This document shows positions 45,055 to 54,525 of a stretch of 64,000 nucleotides of DNA, piece after piece; position 1 is the first letter of the stretch, and the number at the start of each line of letters is the position of its first letter. The notes under the pieces were generated by a model, which worked only from the letters and a program-made list of their open reading frames with translations, had not been told where the DNA came from and ran no database searches. This DNA is from Streptococcus sp. 2342 (GTDB taxonomy: Bacteria > Bacillota > Bacilli > Lactobacillales > Streptococcaceae). The position numbers and the translations under genes were made by a program. Location of the stretch: NCBI RefSeq assembly GCF_013276795.1, contig NZ_VMLR01000003.1, forward strand, positions 1-64,000. Direction: 5' to 3'.

Positions 45055-45276
45055 GAAATCCTATCGAAGTGATAGGATTTTTTTATATCACAGGTCTAAG
45101 CCATTAATTTTCAAGCGATTGTGATAAGCTAATTCTAGTAAATAGGTGTAAAGGAGAACGCTATCCGTTTTCTTTTTGAATTGCTTCATTTTCTAGTAGG
45201 TCTTGGCAAGCATCTTTTTATGTTGCTAATTAAAGTAGCGGAGAAAATATCAGTGAAACACTGTATTATCTATTAT
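45055..45276. other. cysK-yigZ gap: hairpin and possible gene remnant
   Basis: AAATCCTATC/GATAGGATTT with a T7 tract (45055-45083) is a good terminator on the plus strand, although no plus-strand gene is seen before it. After it, a plus-strand frame preceded by AAAGGAG reads IRFLFELLHFLVGLGKHLF and continues into yigZ DNA with no ATG at the expected place. This looks like a decayed small gene, or chance. Confidence 0.4.
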
Positions 45277-45912
45277 TTACACAAGGTTTACAGGAACCTC
45301 AACTTCGCGTAAACCTTGATCAGTTAAAGTGACTTTTCCATTAAAAAACTCTATAAGTGAAGCTTTAATATTTTCTTTTTCTTCTTTATCAACATAAATC
45401 ATCGTATCGACTTGATCTGTAAAGTTTGTATCCAGCTCCATGAGATTATGTTCTTTAAGGAAGTTACTGTACTCTTGGTACTGAGCATAAGACATTTGAA
45501 TAGCAATGCCAGCCTGTTCTTTTATTTCAATAATACCAATTTCTTTGACACCTAAGGCGACACTGCCGGCGTAAGCACGAATCAGTCCTCCAGCGCCTAG
45601 TTTAATACCACCAAAGTAGCGTGTCACTACCACACAGACATTGGTAAGATTGTGATTTTCTAGCACCCCAAGCATGGGAACGCCAGCAGTACCACTAGGC
45701 TCACCATCATCACTTGTTCGTTTGATTTCACTACGTTCTCCAATAATGAAGGCAGAGCAGTTATGCGTAGCTTTGTAGTGTTCTTTTTTGATGGTGGTAA
45801 TGAAGTCACGAGCCTCTTCTTCGCTATAAACACGCTTGGCATGACAGATAAAGCGTGATTTTTTGATTTCTTCTTGGACTTGACCGTCCTCTTTAATTGT
45901 TCTAAATTCCAT
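45277..45912 (-). CDS. YigZ/IMPACT-family protein
   Basis: 211-residue protein of the UPF0029/IMPACT family (EIKKSRFICHA, DDGEPSGTAGVPML, VTRYFGGIKLGAGGLIRAY). Relatives include a eukaryotic translation regulator; the bacterial role is unclear. It is divergent from comFA, as in pneumococcus, so both promoters share about 56 bases. Confidence 0.92.
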   Translation of the reverse strand: MEFRTIKEDGQVQEEIKKSRFICHAKRVYSEEEARDFITTIKKEHYKATHNCSAFIIGERSEIKRTSDDGEPSGTAGVPMLGVLENHNLTNVCVVVTRYFGGIKLGAGGLIRAYAGSVALGVKEIGIIEIKEQAGIAIQMSYAQYQEYSNFLKEHNLMELDTNFTDQVDTMIYVDKEEKENIKASLIEFFNGKVTLTDQGLREVEVPVNLV

Positions 45913-45953
45913 GATTTAATTGTACTAAAAAATCATCTAAAGCGCTAGGTTTT

Positions 45954-45961
45954 TACGAATA
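45954..45961 (+). promoter_or_regulatory. ComX box (cin-box) of comFA
   Basis: Perfect TACGAATA preceded by a T run. It ends only seven bases before the comFA start codon, so transcription should begin almost at the ATG. Confidence 0.92.
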
Positions 45962-45968
45962 AAGAAGT

Positions 45969-47267
45969 ATGAAAGTAAATCCAAATTATCTTGGTCGCTT
46001 GTTTACTGAGAATGAATTAACAGAAGAAGAACGTCAGTTGGCGGAGAAACTTCCAGCAATGAGAAAGGAGAAGGGGAAACTTGTCTGTCAACGTTGTGAT
46101 AGTGCTATTTTAGATGAATGGTATTTGCCCATCGGTGCTTACTATTGTCGAGAGTGCTTGCTGATGAAGCGAGTCAGGAGTGACCAAGCTTTATACTATT
46201 TTCCGCAGGAGGATTTTCCTAAACAGGATGTTCTTAAATGGCGTGGTCAATTAACTCCTTTTCAAGAAAAGGTGTCAGAGGGATTGATTCAAGCAGTAGA
46301 GAAGCAAGAGCTAACTTTAGTTCATGCGGTGACAGGGGCTGGAAAGACAGAAATGATTTATCAAGTTGTGGCTAAAGTGATTAATGGAGGTGGTGCAGTA
46401 TGTTTGGCTAGTCCTCGCATAGATGTTTGTTTGGAGCTGTATAAGCGCCTGCAAAAGGATTTTGCTTGTAAGATAGCCCTCCTACATGGAGAATCGGAAC
46501 CTTATTTTAGAACACCACTAGTTGTTGCGACAACCCATCAGTTATTAAAATTTTATCAAGCTTTTGATTTACTGATAGTGGATGAAGTAGATGCCTTTCC
46601 TTATGTTGACAACCCCACGCTTTACCATGCTGTCAAGAATAGTGTAAAGGAGAATGGGCTGAGAATCTTTTTAACAGCGACTTCGACTGATGAGTTAGAT
46701 AAAAAGGTCCATTTAGGAGAACTAAAAAGACTGAGTTTGCCTAGACGATTTCATGGAAATCCGTTGATTATTCCTAAGCCAGTTTGGTTATCGGATTTTA
46801 ATCGCTATTTGGATAAGAATTGTTTGTCACCAAAGTTAAAGTCCTATATTGAGAAGCAGAGAAAGACAGCTTATCCCTTACTCATTTTTGCTTCAGAAAT
46901 TAAGAAAGGGGAGCAGTTAAAAGAAATCTTACAGGAGCAATTTCCAAATGAGAAAATTGGCTTTGTATCTTCTGTAACAGAGGATCGATTAGAGCAAGTA
47001 CAAGCTTTTCGAGATGGAGAGCTGACAATACTTATCAGTACGACGATATTGGAGCGTGGGGTTACCTTTCCTTGCGTGGATGTTTTCGTAGTAGAAGCCA
47101 ACCATCGTTTGTTTACCAAGTCAAGCTTGATTCAGATTGGTGGACGAGTTGGACGAAGCATGGATAGACCGACAGGAGATTTGCTTTTCTTCCATGATGG
47201 GTTAAATGCTTCAATCAAGAAGGCGATTAAGGAAATTCAGATGATGAATAAGGAGGCTGGTCTATGA
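45969..47267 (+). CDS. comFA: competence DNA-uptake helicase ComFA
   Basis: Superfamily 2 ATPase that helps drive single-stranded DNA into the cell. The 432-residue product has a four-cysteine zinc site (C40, C43, C60, C63), Walker A AVTGAGKT (120-127), DEVD box and C-terminal helicase motifs ending in QIGGRVGRS. It overlaps comFC by four bases. The start codon lies right after a perfect ComX box. Confidence 0.97.
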   Translation: MKVNPNYLGRLFTENELTEEERQLAEKLPAMRKEKGKLVCQRCDSAILDEWYLPIGAYYCRECLLMKRVRSDQALYYFPQEDFPKQDVLKWRGQLTPFQEKVSEGLIQAVEKQELTLVHAVTGAGKTEMIYQVVAKVINGGGAVCLASPRIDVCLELYKRLQKDFACKIALLHGESEPYFRTPLVVATTHQLLKFYQAFDLLIVDEVDAFPYVDNPTLYHAVKNSVKENGLRIFLTATSTDELDKKVHLGELKRLSLPRRFHGNPLIIPKPVWLSDFNRYLDKNCLSPKLKSYIEKQRKTAYPLLIFASEIKKGEQLKEILQEQFPNEKIGFVSSVTEDRLEQVQAFRDGELTILISTTILERGVTFPCVDVFVVEANHRLFTKSSLIQIGGRVGRSMDRPTGDLLFFHDGLNASIKKAIKEIQMMNKEAGL

Positions 47268-47926
47268 AGTGTTTGTTATGTGGGCAGACTATGAAGGCTG
47301 TTTTAACTTTCAGTAGTCTCTTACTTCTGAAGAATGATGCCTCCTGTCTTTGTTTAGACTGTGATTCTACTTTTGAAAGAATTGGGGAAGAGAACTGTCC
47401 AAATTGTATGAAAACAGAGTTGTCAACAAAGTGTCAAGATTGTCAATTTTGGTGTAAAGAAGGAGTTGAGGTCAGTCATAGAGCAATTTTTACTTACAAT
47501 CAAGCTATGAAGGATTTTTTCAGTCGGTATAAGTTTGATGGAGACTTCCTTTTAAGAAAAGTTTTTGCTTCAGTTTTAAGTGAGGAGTTAAAAAAGTACA
47601 AAGAGTATCAATTTGTTGTAATTCCATTAAGTAAGGAGAGATATGCTAACAGAGGATTTAATCAGGTTGAGAGCTTTGTAGAGGCAGCAGGCTTTGAGTA
47701 TCTGGATTTACTAGAGAAAAGAGAAGAGAGAGCCAGTTCTTCTAAGAGTCGTTCAGAACGTTTAGCTACAGAACTTCCTTTTTTTATTAAAAGTGGAATC
47801 ATTATTCCTAAGAAAATCCTACTTATAGATGATATTTATACTACAGGAACAACTATAAATCGTGTGAAGAAACTGCTGGAAGAAGCTGGTGCTGAGGATG
47901 TAAAAACATTTTCCCTTGTAAGATGA
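47264..47926 (+). CDS. comFC: competence protein ComFC
   Basis: 220-residue phosphoribosyltransferase-like protein needed for transformation together with ComFA. It has N-terminal cysteine pairs (CLLC, CLCLDC, CPNC, CQDC) that probably bind zinc, and a PRPP-type loop ILLIDDIYTTGTT near residue 190. Translationally coupled to comFA and so under ComX control. Confidence 0.95.
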   Translation: MKCLLCGQTMKAVLTFSSLLLLKNDASCLCLDCDSTFERIGEENCPNCMKTELSTKCQDCQFWCKEGVEVSHRAIFTYNQAMKDFFSRYKFDGDFLLRKVFASVLSEELKKYKEYQFVVIPLSKERYANRGFNQVESFVEAAGFEYLDLLEKREERASSSKSRSERLATELPFFIKSGIIIPKKILLIDDIYTTGTTINRVKKLLEEAGAEDVKTFSLVR

Positions 47927-47949
47927 GGAAAAAATTTGCAAAAATAGAA

Positions 47950-47964
47950 TGAAAGCGTTATAAT
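47950..47964 (+). promoter_or_regulatory. cre-like site over the hpf -10 box
   Basis: TGAAAGCGTTATAA (47950-47963) fits the CcpA cre consensus with one mismatch and overlaps TATAAT (47959-47964). Catabolite control of hpf is an inference. Confidence 0.45.
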
Positions 47965-48005
47965 AAAATCATAAAAACAAAAATGTTTAGAAAGAAGGTA
48001 CTCAT

Positions 48006-48554
48006 ATGATTAAATATAGTATCCGTGGTGAAAACCTAGAAGTAACAGAAGCAATTCGTGATTATGTAGTTTCTAAACTCGAAAAGATCGAAAAGTATTT
48101 TCAAGCTGAACAAGAGTTGGATGCCCGAATTAACTTAAAAGTTTATCGTGAAAAAACGGCTAAAGTGGAAGTAACGATTCCGCTTGGATCTATTACTCTC
48201 CGCGCAGAAGATGTGTCTCAAGATATGTATGGTTCAATTGACCTTGTAACTGATAAAATTGAACGTCAGATTCGTAAAAATAAAACAAAAATCGAGCGTA
48301 AAAATAAAAATAAGGTAGCAACTAGTCAATTATTTACAGATGCTTTGGTGGAAGATCCAAATGTTGTCCAGTCTAGAGTTGTTCGTTCAAAACAAATTGA
48401 TTTAAAACCAATGGATTTGGAAGAAGCTATTCTACAAATGGATTTGTTAGGACATGATTTCTTTATCTATGTGGATGTTGAAGATCAGACAACCAATGTG
48501 ATTTATCGTCGTGAGGATGGCGAAATTGGTTTGTTAGAAGTTAAAGAATCTTAA
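48006..48554 (+). CDS. hpf: ribosome hibernation promoting factor (long form)
   Basis: Stationary-phase factor that dimerises 70S ribosomes into 100S particles. The 182-residue product has the N-terminal HPF/YfiA domain (MIKYSIRGENLEVTEAIRDYV) and the C-terminal dimerisation domain (about 125-180), which defines the long form of Firmicutes. Often listed next to comF genes. Confidence 0.96.
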   Translation: MIKYSIRGENLEVTEAIRDYVVSKLEKIEKYFQAEQELDARINLKVYREKTAKVEVTIPLGSITLRAEDVSQDMYGSIDLVTDKIERQIRKNKTKIERKNKNKVATSQLFTDALVEDPNVVQSRVVRSKQIDLKPMDLEEAILQMDLLGHDFFIYVDVEDQTTNVIYRREDGEIGLLEVKES

Positions 48555-48660
48555 TTTCAATATGTGTAAAGGTAGGTTTACTGAATTGTAAACCTCCTTT
48601 TTCTTATAATTGATAGAATTACTGATTACACTTTTAAAAGTCGCTTTTTGAGGGTTATTA

Positions 48661-48669
48661 TGGTATAAT
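48661..48669 (+). promoter_or_regulatory. extended -10 of gdpP
   Basis: TGGTATAAT, an extended -10. Transcription should start near 48676, so the ATG at 48668 cannot be the gene start and 48689 is used. Confidence 0.75.
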
Positions 48670-48688
48670 GGGTGCCAAGAGGTTTGGA

Positions 48689-50662
48689 ATGAAAAAATTT
48701 TATGTAAGTCCAATTTTTCCTATTCTAGTAGGATTGATTGCGTTTGGAGTCTTATCCACTTTCATTATTTTTGTTAATAATAATCTGTTGACGCTTTTAA
48801 TTTTGTTTCTTTTTGTAGGAGGCTATGTTTTTTTATTTAAGAAACTGAGAGTGCATTATACAAGGAGTGATGTAGAACAGATACAGTATGTAAACCACCA
48901 AGCGGAAGAAAGTTTGACATCTCTATTGGAACAGATGCCTGTAGGTGTTATGAAATTGAATTTATCTTCTGGAGAGGTTGAGTGGTTTAATCCCTATGCT
49001 GAATTGATTTTGACCAAGGAAGATGGCGATTTTGATTTGGAAGCTGTTCAAACGATTATCAAGGCTTCAGTAGGAAATCCGTCTACTTATGCCAAACTGG
49101 GTGAGAAGCGTTATGCTGTTCATATGGATGCTTCTTCCGGTGTTTTGTATTTTGTAGATGTATCCAGGGAGCAAGCCATAACAGATGAGTTAGTAACGAG
49201 TCGACCAGTGATTGGAATTGTATCTGTGGATAATTATGATGATTTGGAGGATGCAACTTCTGAGTCAGATATTAGTCAAATCAATAGTTTTGTAGCTAAT
49301 TTTATATCAGAGTTTTCAGAAAAATACATGATGTTTTCTCGTCGGGTAAGTATGGATCGATTTTATCTCTTTACTGACTACACGGTGCTTGAGGGCTTGA
49401 TGAATGATAAATTTTCTGTTATTGATGCTTTCAGAGAAGAGTCGAAACAGAGACAGTTGCCCTTGACCTTAAGTATGGGATTTTCTTATGGCGATGGAAA
49501 TCATGATGAAATAGGGAAAGTTGCTTTGCTCAACTTGAACTTGGCTGAAGTACGTGGTGGCGACCAGGTGGTTGTCAAGGAGAATGATGAAACGAAAAAT
49601 CCAGTCTACTTTGGAGGTGGGTCGGCTGCGTCTATCAAGCGCACTCGTACCCGTACTCGATCAATGATGACAGCCATATCTGATAAGATTCGTAGTGTGG
49701 ATCAAGTGTTTGTAGTTGGGCATAGAAATTTAGATATGGATGCCCTGGGCTCTGCTGTAGGTATGCAGTTGTTCGCCAGCAATGTGATTGAAAATAGCTA
49801 TGCTCTTTATGATGAAGAACAAATGTCTCCAGATATTGAACGAGCTGTTTCATTCTTAGAAAAAGAAGGAGTTACGAAGTTGTTGTCTGTTAAGGATGCA
49901 ATGGGGATGGTGACTAATCGTTCTTTGTTGATTCTTGTAGACCATTCAAAGACAGCCTTAACATTATCAAAAGAATTTTATGATTTATTTACCCAAACTA
50001 TTGTTATTGACCACCATAGAAGGGATCAGGATTTTCCAGATAATGCAGTTATCACTTATATCGAAAGTGGTGCAAGCAGTGCCAGTGAGTTGGTAACGGA
50101 ATTGATTCAGTTCCAGAATTCTAAGAAAAATCGTCTGAGTCGTATGCAGGCCAGTGTTTTGATGGCTGGTATGATGCTGGATACTAAAAATTTTACCTCA
50201 CGAGTGACTAGTCGGACATTTGATGTTGCTAGCTATCTCAGAACGAGAGGAAGTGATAGTATTGCTATCCAAGAAATCGCTGCGACAGATTTTGAAGAAT
50301 ATCGTGAGGTCAATGAACTGATTTTACAGGGGCGTAAATTAGGTTCAGATGTACTGATAGCAGAGGCTAAGGACACGAAATGCTATGATACAGTTGTTAT
50401 TAGTAAGGCAGCAGATGCCATGTTAGCTATGTCGGGTATTGAAGCGAGTTTTGTTCTTGCGAAGAATACACAAGGATTTATCTCTATCTCAGCTCGCAGT
50501 CGTAGTAAATTGAATGTACAACGGATTATGGAAGAACTGGGAGGTGGAGGCCACTTTAATTTGGCTGCAGCTCAAATTAAAGATTTAACCTTGTCAGAAG
50601 CAGGTGAAAAACTGACAGAAATTGTATTAAATGAAATAAAGGAAAAGGAGAAAGAAGAATGA
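48689..50662 (+). CDS. gdpP: cyclic-di-AMP phosphodiesterase GdpP
   Basis: Membrane enzyme that hydrolyses c-di-AMP, which controls potassium and wall homeostasis and affects beta-lactam tolerance. From [10 protein letters not shown] it has 657 residues: two membrane helices (about 8-50), a PAS-like domain, a degenerate GGDEF domain and a DHH/DHHA1 domain ([26 protein letters not shown]). It overlaps rplI by four bases. Confidence 0.96.
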   Translation: MKKFYVSPIFPILVGLIAFGVLSTFIIFVNNNLLTLLILFLFVGGYVFLFKKLRVHYTRSDVEQIQYVNHQAEESLTSLLEQMPVGVMKLNLSSGEVEWFNPYAELILTKEDGDFDLEAVQTIIKASVGNPSTYAKLGEKRYAVHMDASSGVLYFVDVSREQAITDELVTSRPVIGIVSVDNYDDLEDATSESDISQINSFVANFISEFSEKYMMFSRRVSMDRFYLFTDYTVLEGLMNDKFSVIDAFREESKQRQLPLTLSMGFSYGDGNHDEIGKVALLNLNLAEVRGGDQVVVKENDETKNPVYFGGGSAASIKRTRTRTRSMMTAISDKIRSVDQVFVVGHRNLDMDALGSAVGMQLFASNVIENSYALYDEEQMSPDIERAVSFLEKEGVTKLLSVKDAMGMVTNRSLLILVDHSKTALTLSKEFYDLFTQTIVIDHHRRDQDFPDNAVITYIESGASSASELVTELIQFQNSKKNRLSRMQASVLMAGMMLDTKNFTSRVTSRTFDVASYLRTRGSDSIAIQEIAATDFEEYREVNELILQGRKLGSDVLIAEAKDTKCYDTVVISKAADAMLAMSGIEASFVLAKNTQGFISISARSRSKLNVQRIMEELGGGGHFNLAAAQIKDLTLSEAGEKLTEIVLNEIKEKEKEE

Positions 50663-51111
50663 AAGTAATCTTTTTAGCAGATGTCAAAGGAAAAGGTAAA
50701 AAAGGCGAAATTAAGGAAGTACCAACAGGGTATGCGCAAAACTTTCTTATCAAAAAGAACCTAGCAAAAGAAGCGACTGCTCAAGCGGTAGGTGAGCTTC
50801 GTGGTAAACAAAAATCTGAAGAAAAAGCTCACGCTGAAATGATTGCAGAAGCAAAAGCAATTAAAGCCCAACTTGAATCAGAGGAAACTATTGTAGAATT
50901 TGTTGAAAAGGTTGGTCCAGATGGCCGTACCTTTGGTTCTATTACCAATAAGAAGATTGCAGAAGAATTGCAAAAGCAATTTGGAATTAAGATTGATAAA
51001 CGTCATATTCAAGTACAAGCTCCGATTCGAGCAGTTGGTTTGATTGATGTACCAGTGAAAATCTATCAAGATATCACAAGTGTAATCAACCTTCGTGTGA
51101 AAGAAGGATAA
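50659..51111 (+). CDS. rplI: 50S ribosomal protein L9
   Basis: 150-residue large-subunit protein with the L9 signature ([20 protein letters not shown]), a long central helix and a C-terminal domain. Between gdpP and the replicative helicase, a conserved order. Confidence 0.98.
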   Translation: MKVIFLADVKGKGKKGEIKEVPTGYAQNFLIKKNLAKEATAQAVGELRGKQKSEEKAHAEMIAEAKAIKAQLESEETIVEFVEKVGPDGRTFGSITNKKIAEELQKQFGIKIDKRHIQVQAPIRAVGLIDVPVKIYQDITSVINLRVKEG

Positions 51112-51154
51112 GTTTACACCTTCTTGACAAGATTGTAAAAGGAAGGGAAGTCTG

Positions 51155-52507
51155 ATGGCAGAAGTAGAAGAGTTACGAGTACAACCTCAAGATATCTTAG
51201 CTGAGCAATCCGTTTTAGGGGCTATCTTTATTGATGAGAGTAAGCTTGTTTTTGTGCGAGAATACATTGAGTCTCGGGACTTTTTTAAGTATGCCCATCG
51301 TTTGATTTTCCAAGCTATGGTTGATTTATCCGATCGTGGTGATGCTATAGATGCAACAACGGTTCGTACCATTCTTGATAATCAAGGTGATTTGCAGAAT
51401 ATTGGTGGCCTGTCTTACCTAGTTGAGATTGTCAATTCTGTGCCCACTTCTGCTAATGCGGAGTATTATGCTAAAATCGTTGCAGAAAAAGCAATGCTAC
51501 GTCGTTTAATTGCCAAGTTGACAGAGTCTGTCAACCAAGCTTACGAGGCTTCACAACCAGCTGATGAAATCATTGCTCAGGCAGAAAAAGGCCTGATTGA
51601 TGTCAGCGAAAATGCTAATCGAAGTGGATTTAAGAACATTCGAGATGTGTTGAATGTCAACTTTGGAAATCTGGAAGCTCGCTCGCAACAAACGACCGAT
51701 ATTACAGGTATTGCGACAGGCTATCGTGATTTAGATCATATGACGACTGGTCTGCATGAAGAGGAGTTGATTATCTTAGCAGCTCGTCCGGCGGTTGGTA
51801 AGACAGCCTTTGCCTTGAATATCGCTCAGAACATTGGGACTAAGTTGGACAAAACGGTTGCTATTTTTTCACTGGAAATGGGTGCGGAAAGTCTAGTGGA
51901 TCGTATGTTAGCGGCAGAAGGTTTGGTGGAATCCCATTCTATCCGTACGGGTCAATTGACTGATGAGGAGTGGCAAAAATATACCATTGCTCAAGGGAAT
52001 TTAGCTAACGCCAGTATCTATATCGATGATACGCCAGGGATTCGGATTACAGAGATTCGTTCTCGTTCTCGTAAATTGGCTCAAGAAACGGGCAATCTTG
52101 GTTTGATTTTGATAGATTACTTGCAATTGATTACAGGTACAGGCCGAGAAAATCGTCAACAAGAAGTTTCTGAAATTTCTCGTCAGTTGAAGATCTTAGC
52201 CAAGGAACTGAAAGTTCCTGTAATTGCTCTAAGTCAGCTTTCTCGTGGTGTAGAACAACGTCAGGACAAGAGACCGGTCTTGTCTGATATTCGTGAATCT
52301 GGGTCTATTGAGCAGGACGCTGATATCGTAGCTTTTCTCTATCGCGATGACTACTATGAACGTGGTGGTGAAGAAGAGGACGGTATCCCAAATAATAAGG
52401 TGGAAGTTATTATCGAGAAAAACCGTAGTGGAGCTCGTGGAACAGTGGAATTGATTTTCCAAAAAGAATACAATAAATTTTCAAGTATCTCAAAAAGGGA
52501 GGCATAA
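51155..52507 (+). CDS. dnaB: replicative DNA helicase (DnaB family)
   Basis: Hexameric 5'-3' helicase of the replisome; called DnaC in Bacillus nomenclature. The 450-residue product has the N-terminal DnaB domain, linker, Walker A ARPAVGKT (about 210-217), Walker B LILIDYLQL and a DnaB signature around SQLSRGVEQRQDKRP. No intein. Confidence 0.97.
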   Translation: MAEVEELRVQPQDILAEQSVLGAIFIDESKLVFVREYIESRDFFKYAHRLIFQAMVDLSDRGDAIDATTVRTILDNQGDLQNIGGLSYLVEIVNSVPTSANAEYYAKIVAEKAMLRRLIAKLTESVNQAYEASQPADEIIAQAEKGLIDVSENANRSGFKNIRDVLNVNFGNLEARSQQTTDITGIATGYRDLDHMTTGLHEEELIILAARPAVGKTAFALNIAQNIGTKLDKTVAIFSLEMGAESLVDRMLAAEGLVESHSIRTGQLTDEEWQKYTIAQGNLANASIYIDDTPGIRITEIRSRSRKLAQETGNLGLILIDYLQLITGTGRENRQQEVSEISRQLKILAKELKVPVIALSQLSRGVEQRQDKRPVLSDIRESGSIEQDADIVAFLYRDDYYERGGEEEDGIPNNKVEVIIEKNRSGARGTVELIFQKEYNKFSSISKREA

Positions 52508-52508
52508 A

Positions 52509-52775
52509 ATGACAGATGCATTTACAGATGTAGCTAAGATGAAAAAAATCAAAGAGGAAATCAAGGCACATGAGGGTCATGTAATTGAAATGACTTTGGA
52601 AAATGGACGTAAGCGCCAAAAAAATAGATTGGGTAAGCTAATTGAAGTTTATCCATCCCTATTTATTGTGGAATTTGGGAATGTGGAAGGAGATAAACAA
52701 GCTAATGTTTACGTTGAATCCTTTACTTACTCAGATATTCTTACAGAAAAGAATTTGATTCATTATCTGGACTAA
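52509..52775 (+). CDS. veg: Veg family protein
   Basis: 88-residue member of the Veg family, implicated in biofilm formation in Bacillus. Start MTDAFTDVAKMKKIKEEIKA and RKKNRLGKL-like core (here GRKRQKNRLGKLIEVYPSLF). One base after dnaB and probably co-transcribed. Confidence 0.88.
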   Translation: MTDAFTDVAKMKKIKEEIKAHEGHVIEMTLENGRKRQKNRLGKLIEVYPSLFIVEFGNVEGDKQANVYVESFTYSDILTEKNLIHYLD

Positions 52776-52806
52776 AGTGAGAAATTTTCTCACTTTTTCT
52801 TTTTTC

Positions 52807-52814
52807 TCCGAATA
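52807..52814 (+). promoter_or_regulatory. ComX-box-like promoter of cbpD
   Basis: TCCGAATA differs by one base from TACGAATA and follows a T-rich run, 48 bases before the cbpD start. cbpD is a known late competence gene in pneumococcus. Confidence 0.78.
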
Positions 52815-52862
52815 GTTTAAGTGAAGGCAATCTTCGATTTATATTAGTTTCAAGGAGGAAGA

Positions 52863-53981
52863 ATGAAAATTTTACCGTTTATAGTAAGAGGGACAAGTTA
52901 TTGTTTGAAGATGTCAGTTAAAAAGGTTGTTCCTTTTTTAGTAGTAGGATTGATGCTAGCAGCGGGTGATAGTGTCTATGCCTATTCTGGAGGGAATGGG
53001 TCGATTGCGCGTGGAGATGATTATCCTGTTTATTATAAAAATGGGAGCCAGGAGATTGATCAGTGGCGCATGTACTCTCGTCAGTGTACTTCTTTTGCAG
53101 CCTTTCGTTTGAGTAGTGTCAATGGTTTTGAGATTGCAAAGGCTTATGGAAATGCGAATGAATGGGGACATCGTGCTCGTCGTGAAGGCTATCGTGTAGA
53201 TAATACACCGACGATTGGCTCTATTGCTTGGTCTACTGCAGGAACTTATGGGCATGTTGCCTGGGTGTCAAATGTAATGGGAGATCAGATTGAGATCGAG
53301 GAATATAACTATGGTTATACAGAAGCCTATAATAAACGAAGTATAAAAGCAAATATGATGACAGGATTTATTCATTTTAAAGATTTGGCTGGTGGCAGTG
53401 TTGGGAATAGTCAAACCTCAGTTTCAACAGGAGGAACACATTATTTCAAGTCTAAGTCTGCTATCAAAAATCAGCCATTAGTTAGCGCAACTGCGATTGA
53501 TTACTATTATCCTGGGGAGAAGGTTCATTATGATCAAATTCTCGAAAAAGATGGATACAAGTGGTTGAGTTATACAGCTTATAACGGAAGTCGTCGTTAT
53601 ATTCAGCTAGAAGGAGTGGCTTCTTCACAGAATTATCAGAACCAATCAGGAAACATCTCTAGCTATGGATCCAATAGTAGTTCAACTGTCGGTTGGAAGA
53701 AAATAAATGGTAGTTGGTATCATTTCAAATCAAATGGGTCTAAATCAACAGGCTGGTTGAAGGATGGTTACAGCTGGTATTATTTGAAATCATCTGGTGA
53801 AATGCAGACAGGCTGGTTAAAGGAAAATGGCTCGTGGTATTATCTGGATAGTTCAGGGGCAATGAAAACAGGCTGGTATCAAGTTTCTGGTAAGTGGTAT
53901 TATTCTTACTCTTCAGGTGCCTTAGCTGTTAATACGACGGTGGATGGCTACAGAGTAAACAGTGATGGAGAACGAGTATAG
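52863..53981 (+). CDS. cbpD: choline-binding murein hydrolase CbpD (fratricide effector)
   Basis: Secreted competence-induced lysin that attacks non-competent sister cells. The 372-residue product has a signal peptide (cleavage near VYA-YS, about 40), a CHAP domain with Cys75 (SRQCTSFA) and His131 (YGHVAW), one SH3-like region (about 190-252) and four choline-binding repeats (about 277-372, GW...WYYL...G). Pneumococcal CbpD is about 448 residues with two SH3 domains as I recall, so this form seems to lack one. Confidence 0.95.
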   Translation: MKILPFIVRGTSYCLKMSVKKVVPFLVVGLMLAAGDSVYAYSGGNGSIARGDDYPVYYKNGSQEIDQWRMYSRQCTSFAAFRLSSVNGFEIAKAYGNANEWGHRARREGYRVDNTPTIGSIAWSTAGTYGHVAWVSNVMGDQIEIEEYNYGYTEAYNKRSIKANMMTGFIHFKDLAGGSVGNSQTSVSTGGTHYFKSKSAIKNQPLVSATAIDYYYPGEKVHYDQILEKDGYKWLSYTAYNGSRRYIQLEGVASSQNYQNQSGNISSYGSNSSSTVGWKKINGSWYHFKSNGSKSTGWLKDGYSWYYLKSSGEMQTGWLKENGSWYYLDSSGAMKTGWYQVSGKWYYSYSSGALAVNTTVDGYRVNSDGERV

Positions 53982-54073
53982 AAAATTGGAGTAGGAAATT
54001 TTTCCTGCTCTTTTCTGTAAGCAGTTTCCTTGACATTTTTCTTATTTTGCGCTATCATATATCTATATAATAT

Positions 54074-54158
<85 letters not shown>

Positions 54159-54170
54159 AGTCTATTCTTG

Positions 54171-54205
54171 ACCTTTTCCATATATGGTAAAGGTTTTTCT
54201 TTTTG
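54171..54205 (+). terminator. riboswitch-controlled terminator
   Basis: ACCTTT...CCATATATGG...AAAGGT forms one long stem followed by TTTTTCTTTTT, between the TPP aptamer and the first gene. Confidence 0.85.
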
Positions 54206-54234
54206 TCAAAGGAAAACGAGAAGAGGAGGTTTTT

Positions 54235-54525
54235 ATGAAAGCAAGCATTGCCTTGCAAGTTTTACCCTTGGCACAGGGGATTGATCGGATTGCTGTTATC
54301 GATCAGGTCATTGCTTATCTACAAGCTCAAGAAGTGACCATGGTGGTGACACCATTTGAAACGGTCTTGGAAGGGGAGTTTGATGAGCTCATGCGCATTC
54401 TCAAAGAAGCGCTGGAAGTGGCAGGGCAGGAGGCAGATAATGTCTTTGCCAATGTCAAAATAAATGTAGGAGAGATTTTAAGTATTGATGAGAAACTTGA
54501 AAAGTATACTGAGACGACACATTAG
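54235..54525 (+). CDS. thiamine-binding protein, YkoF/MTH1187 family
   Basis: 96-residue protein (start MKASIALQVLPLA at 54235, after AGAGGAGG) with the ferredoxin-like fold of the MTH1187/YkoF family, whose members bind thiamine or its pyrimidine part. First gene of the riboswitch-controlled operon. The downstream permease start overlaps its end by 41 bases. Confidence 0.85.
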   Translation: MKASIALQVLPLAQGIDRIAVIDQVIAYLQAQEVTMVVTPFETVLEGEFDELMRILKEALEVAGQEADNVFANVKINVGEILSIDEKLEKYTETTH

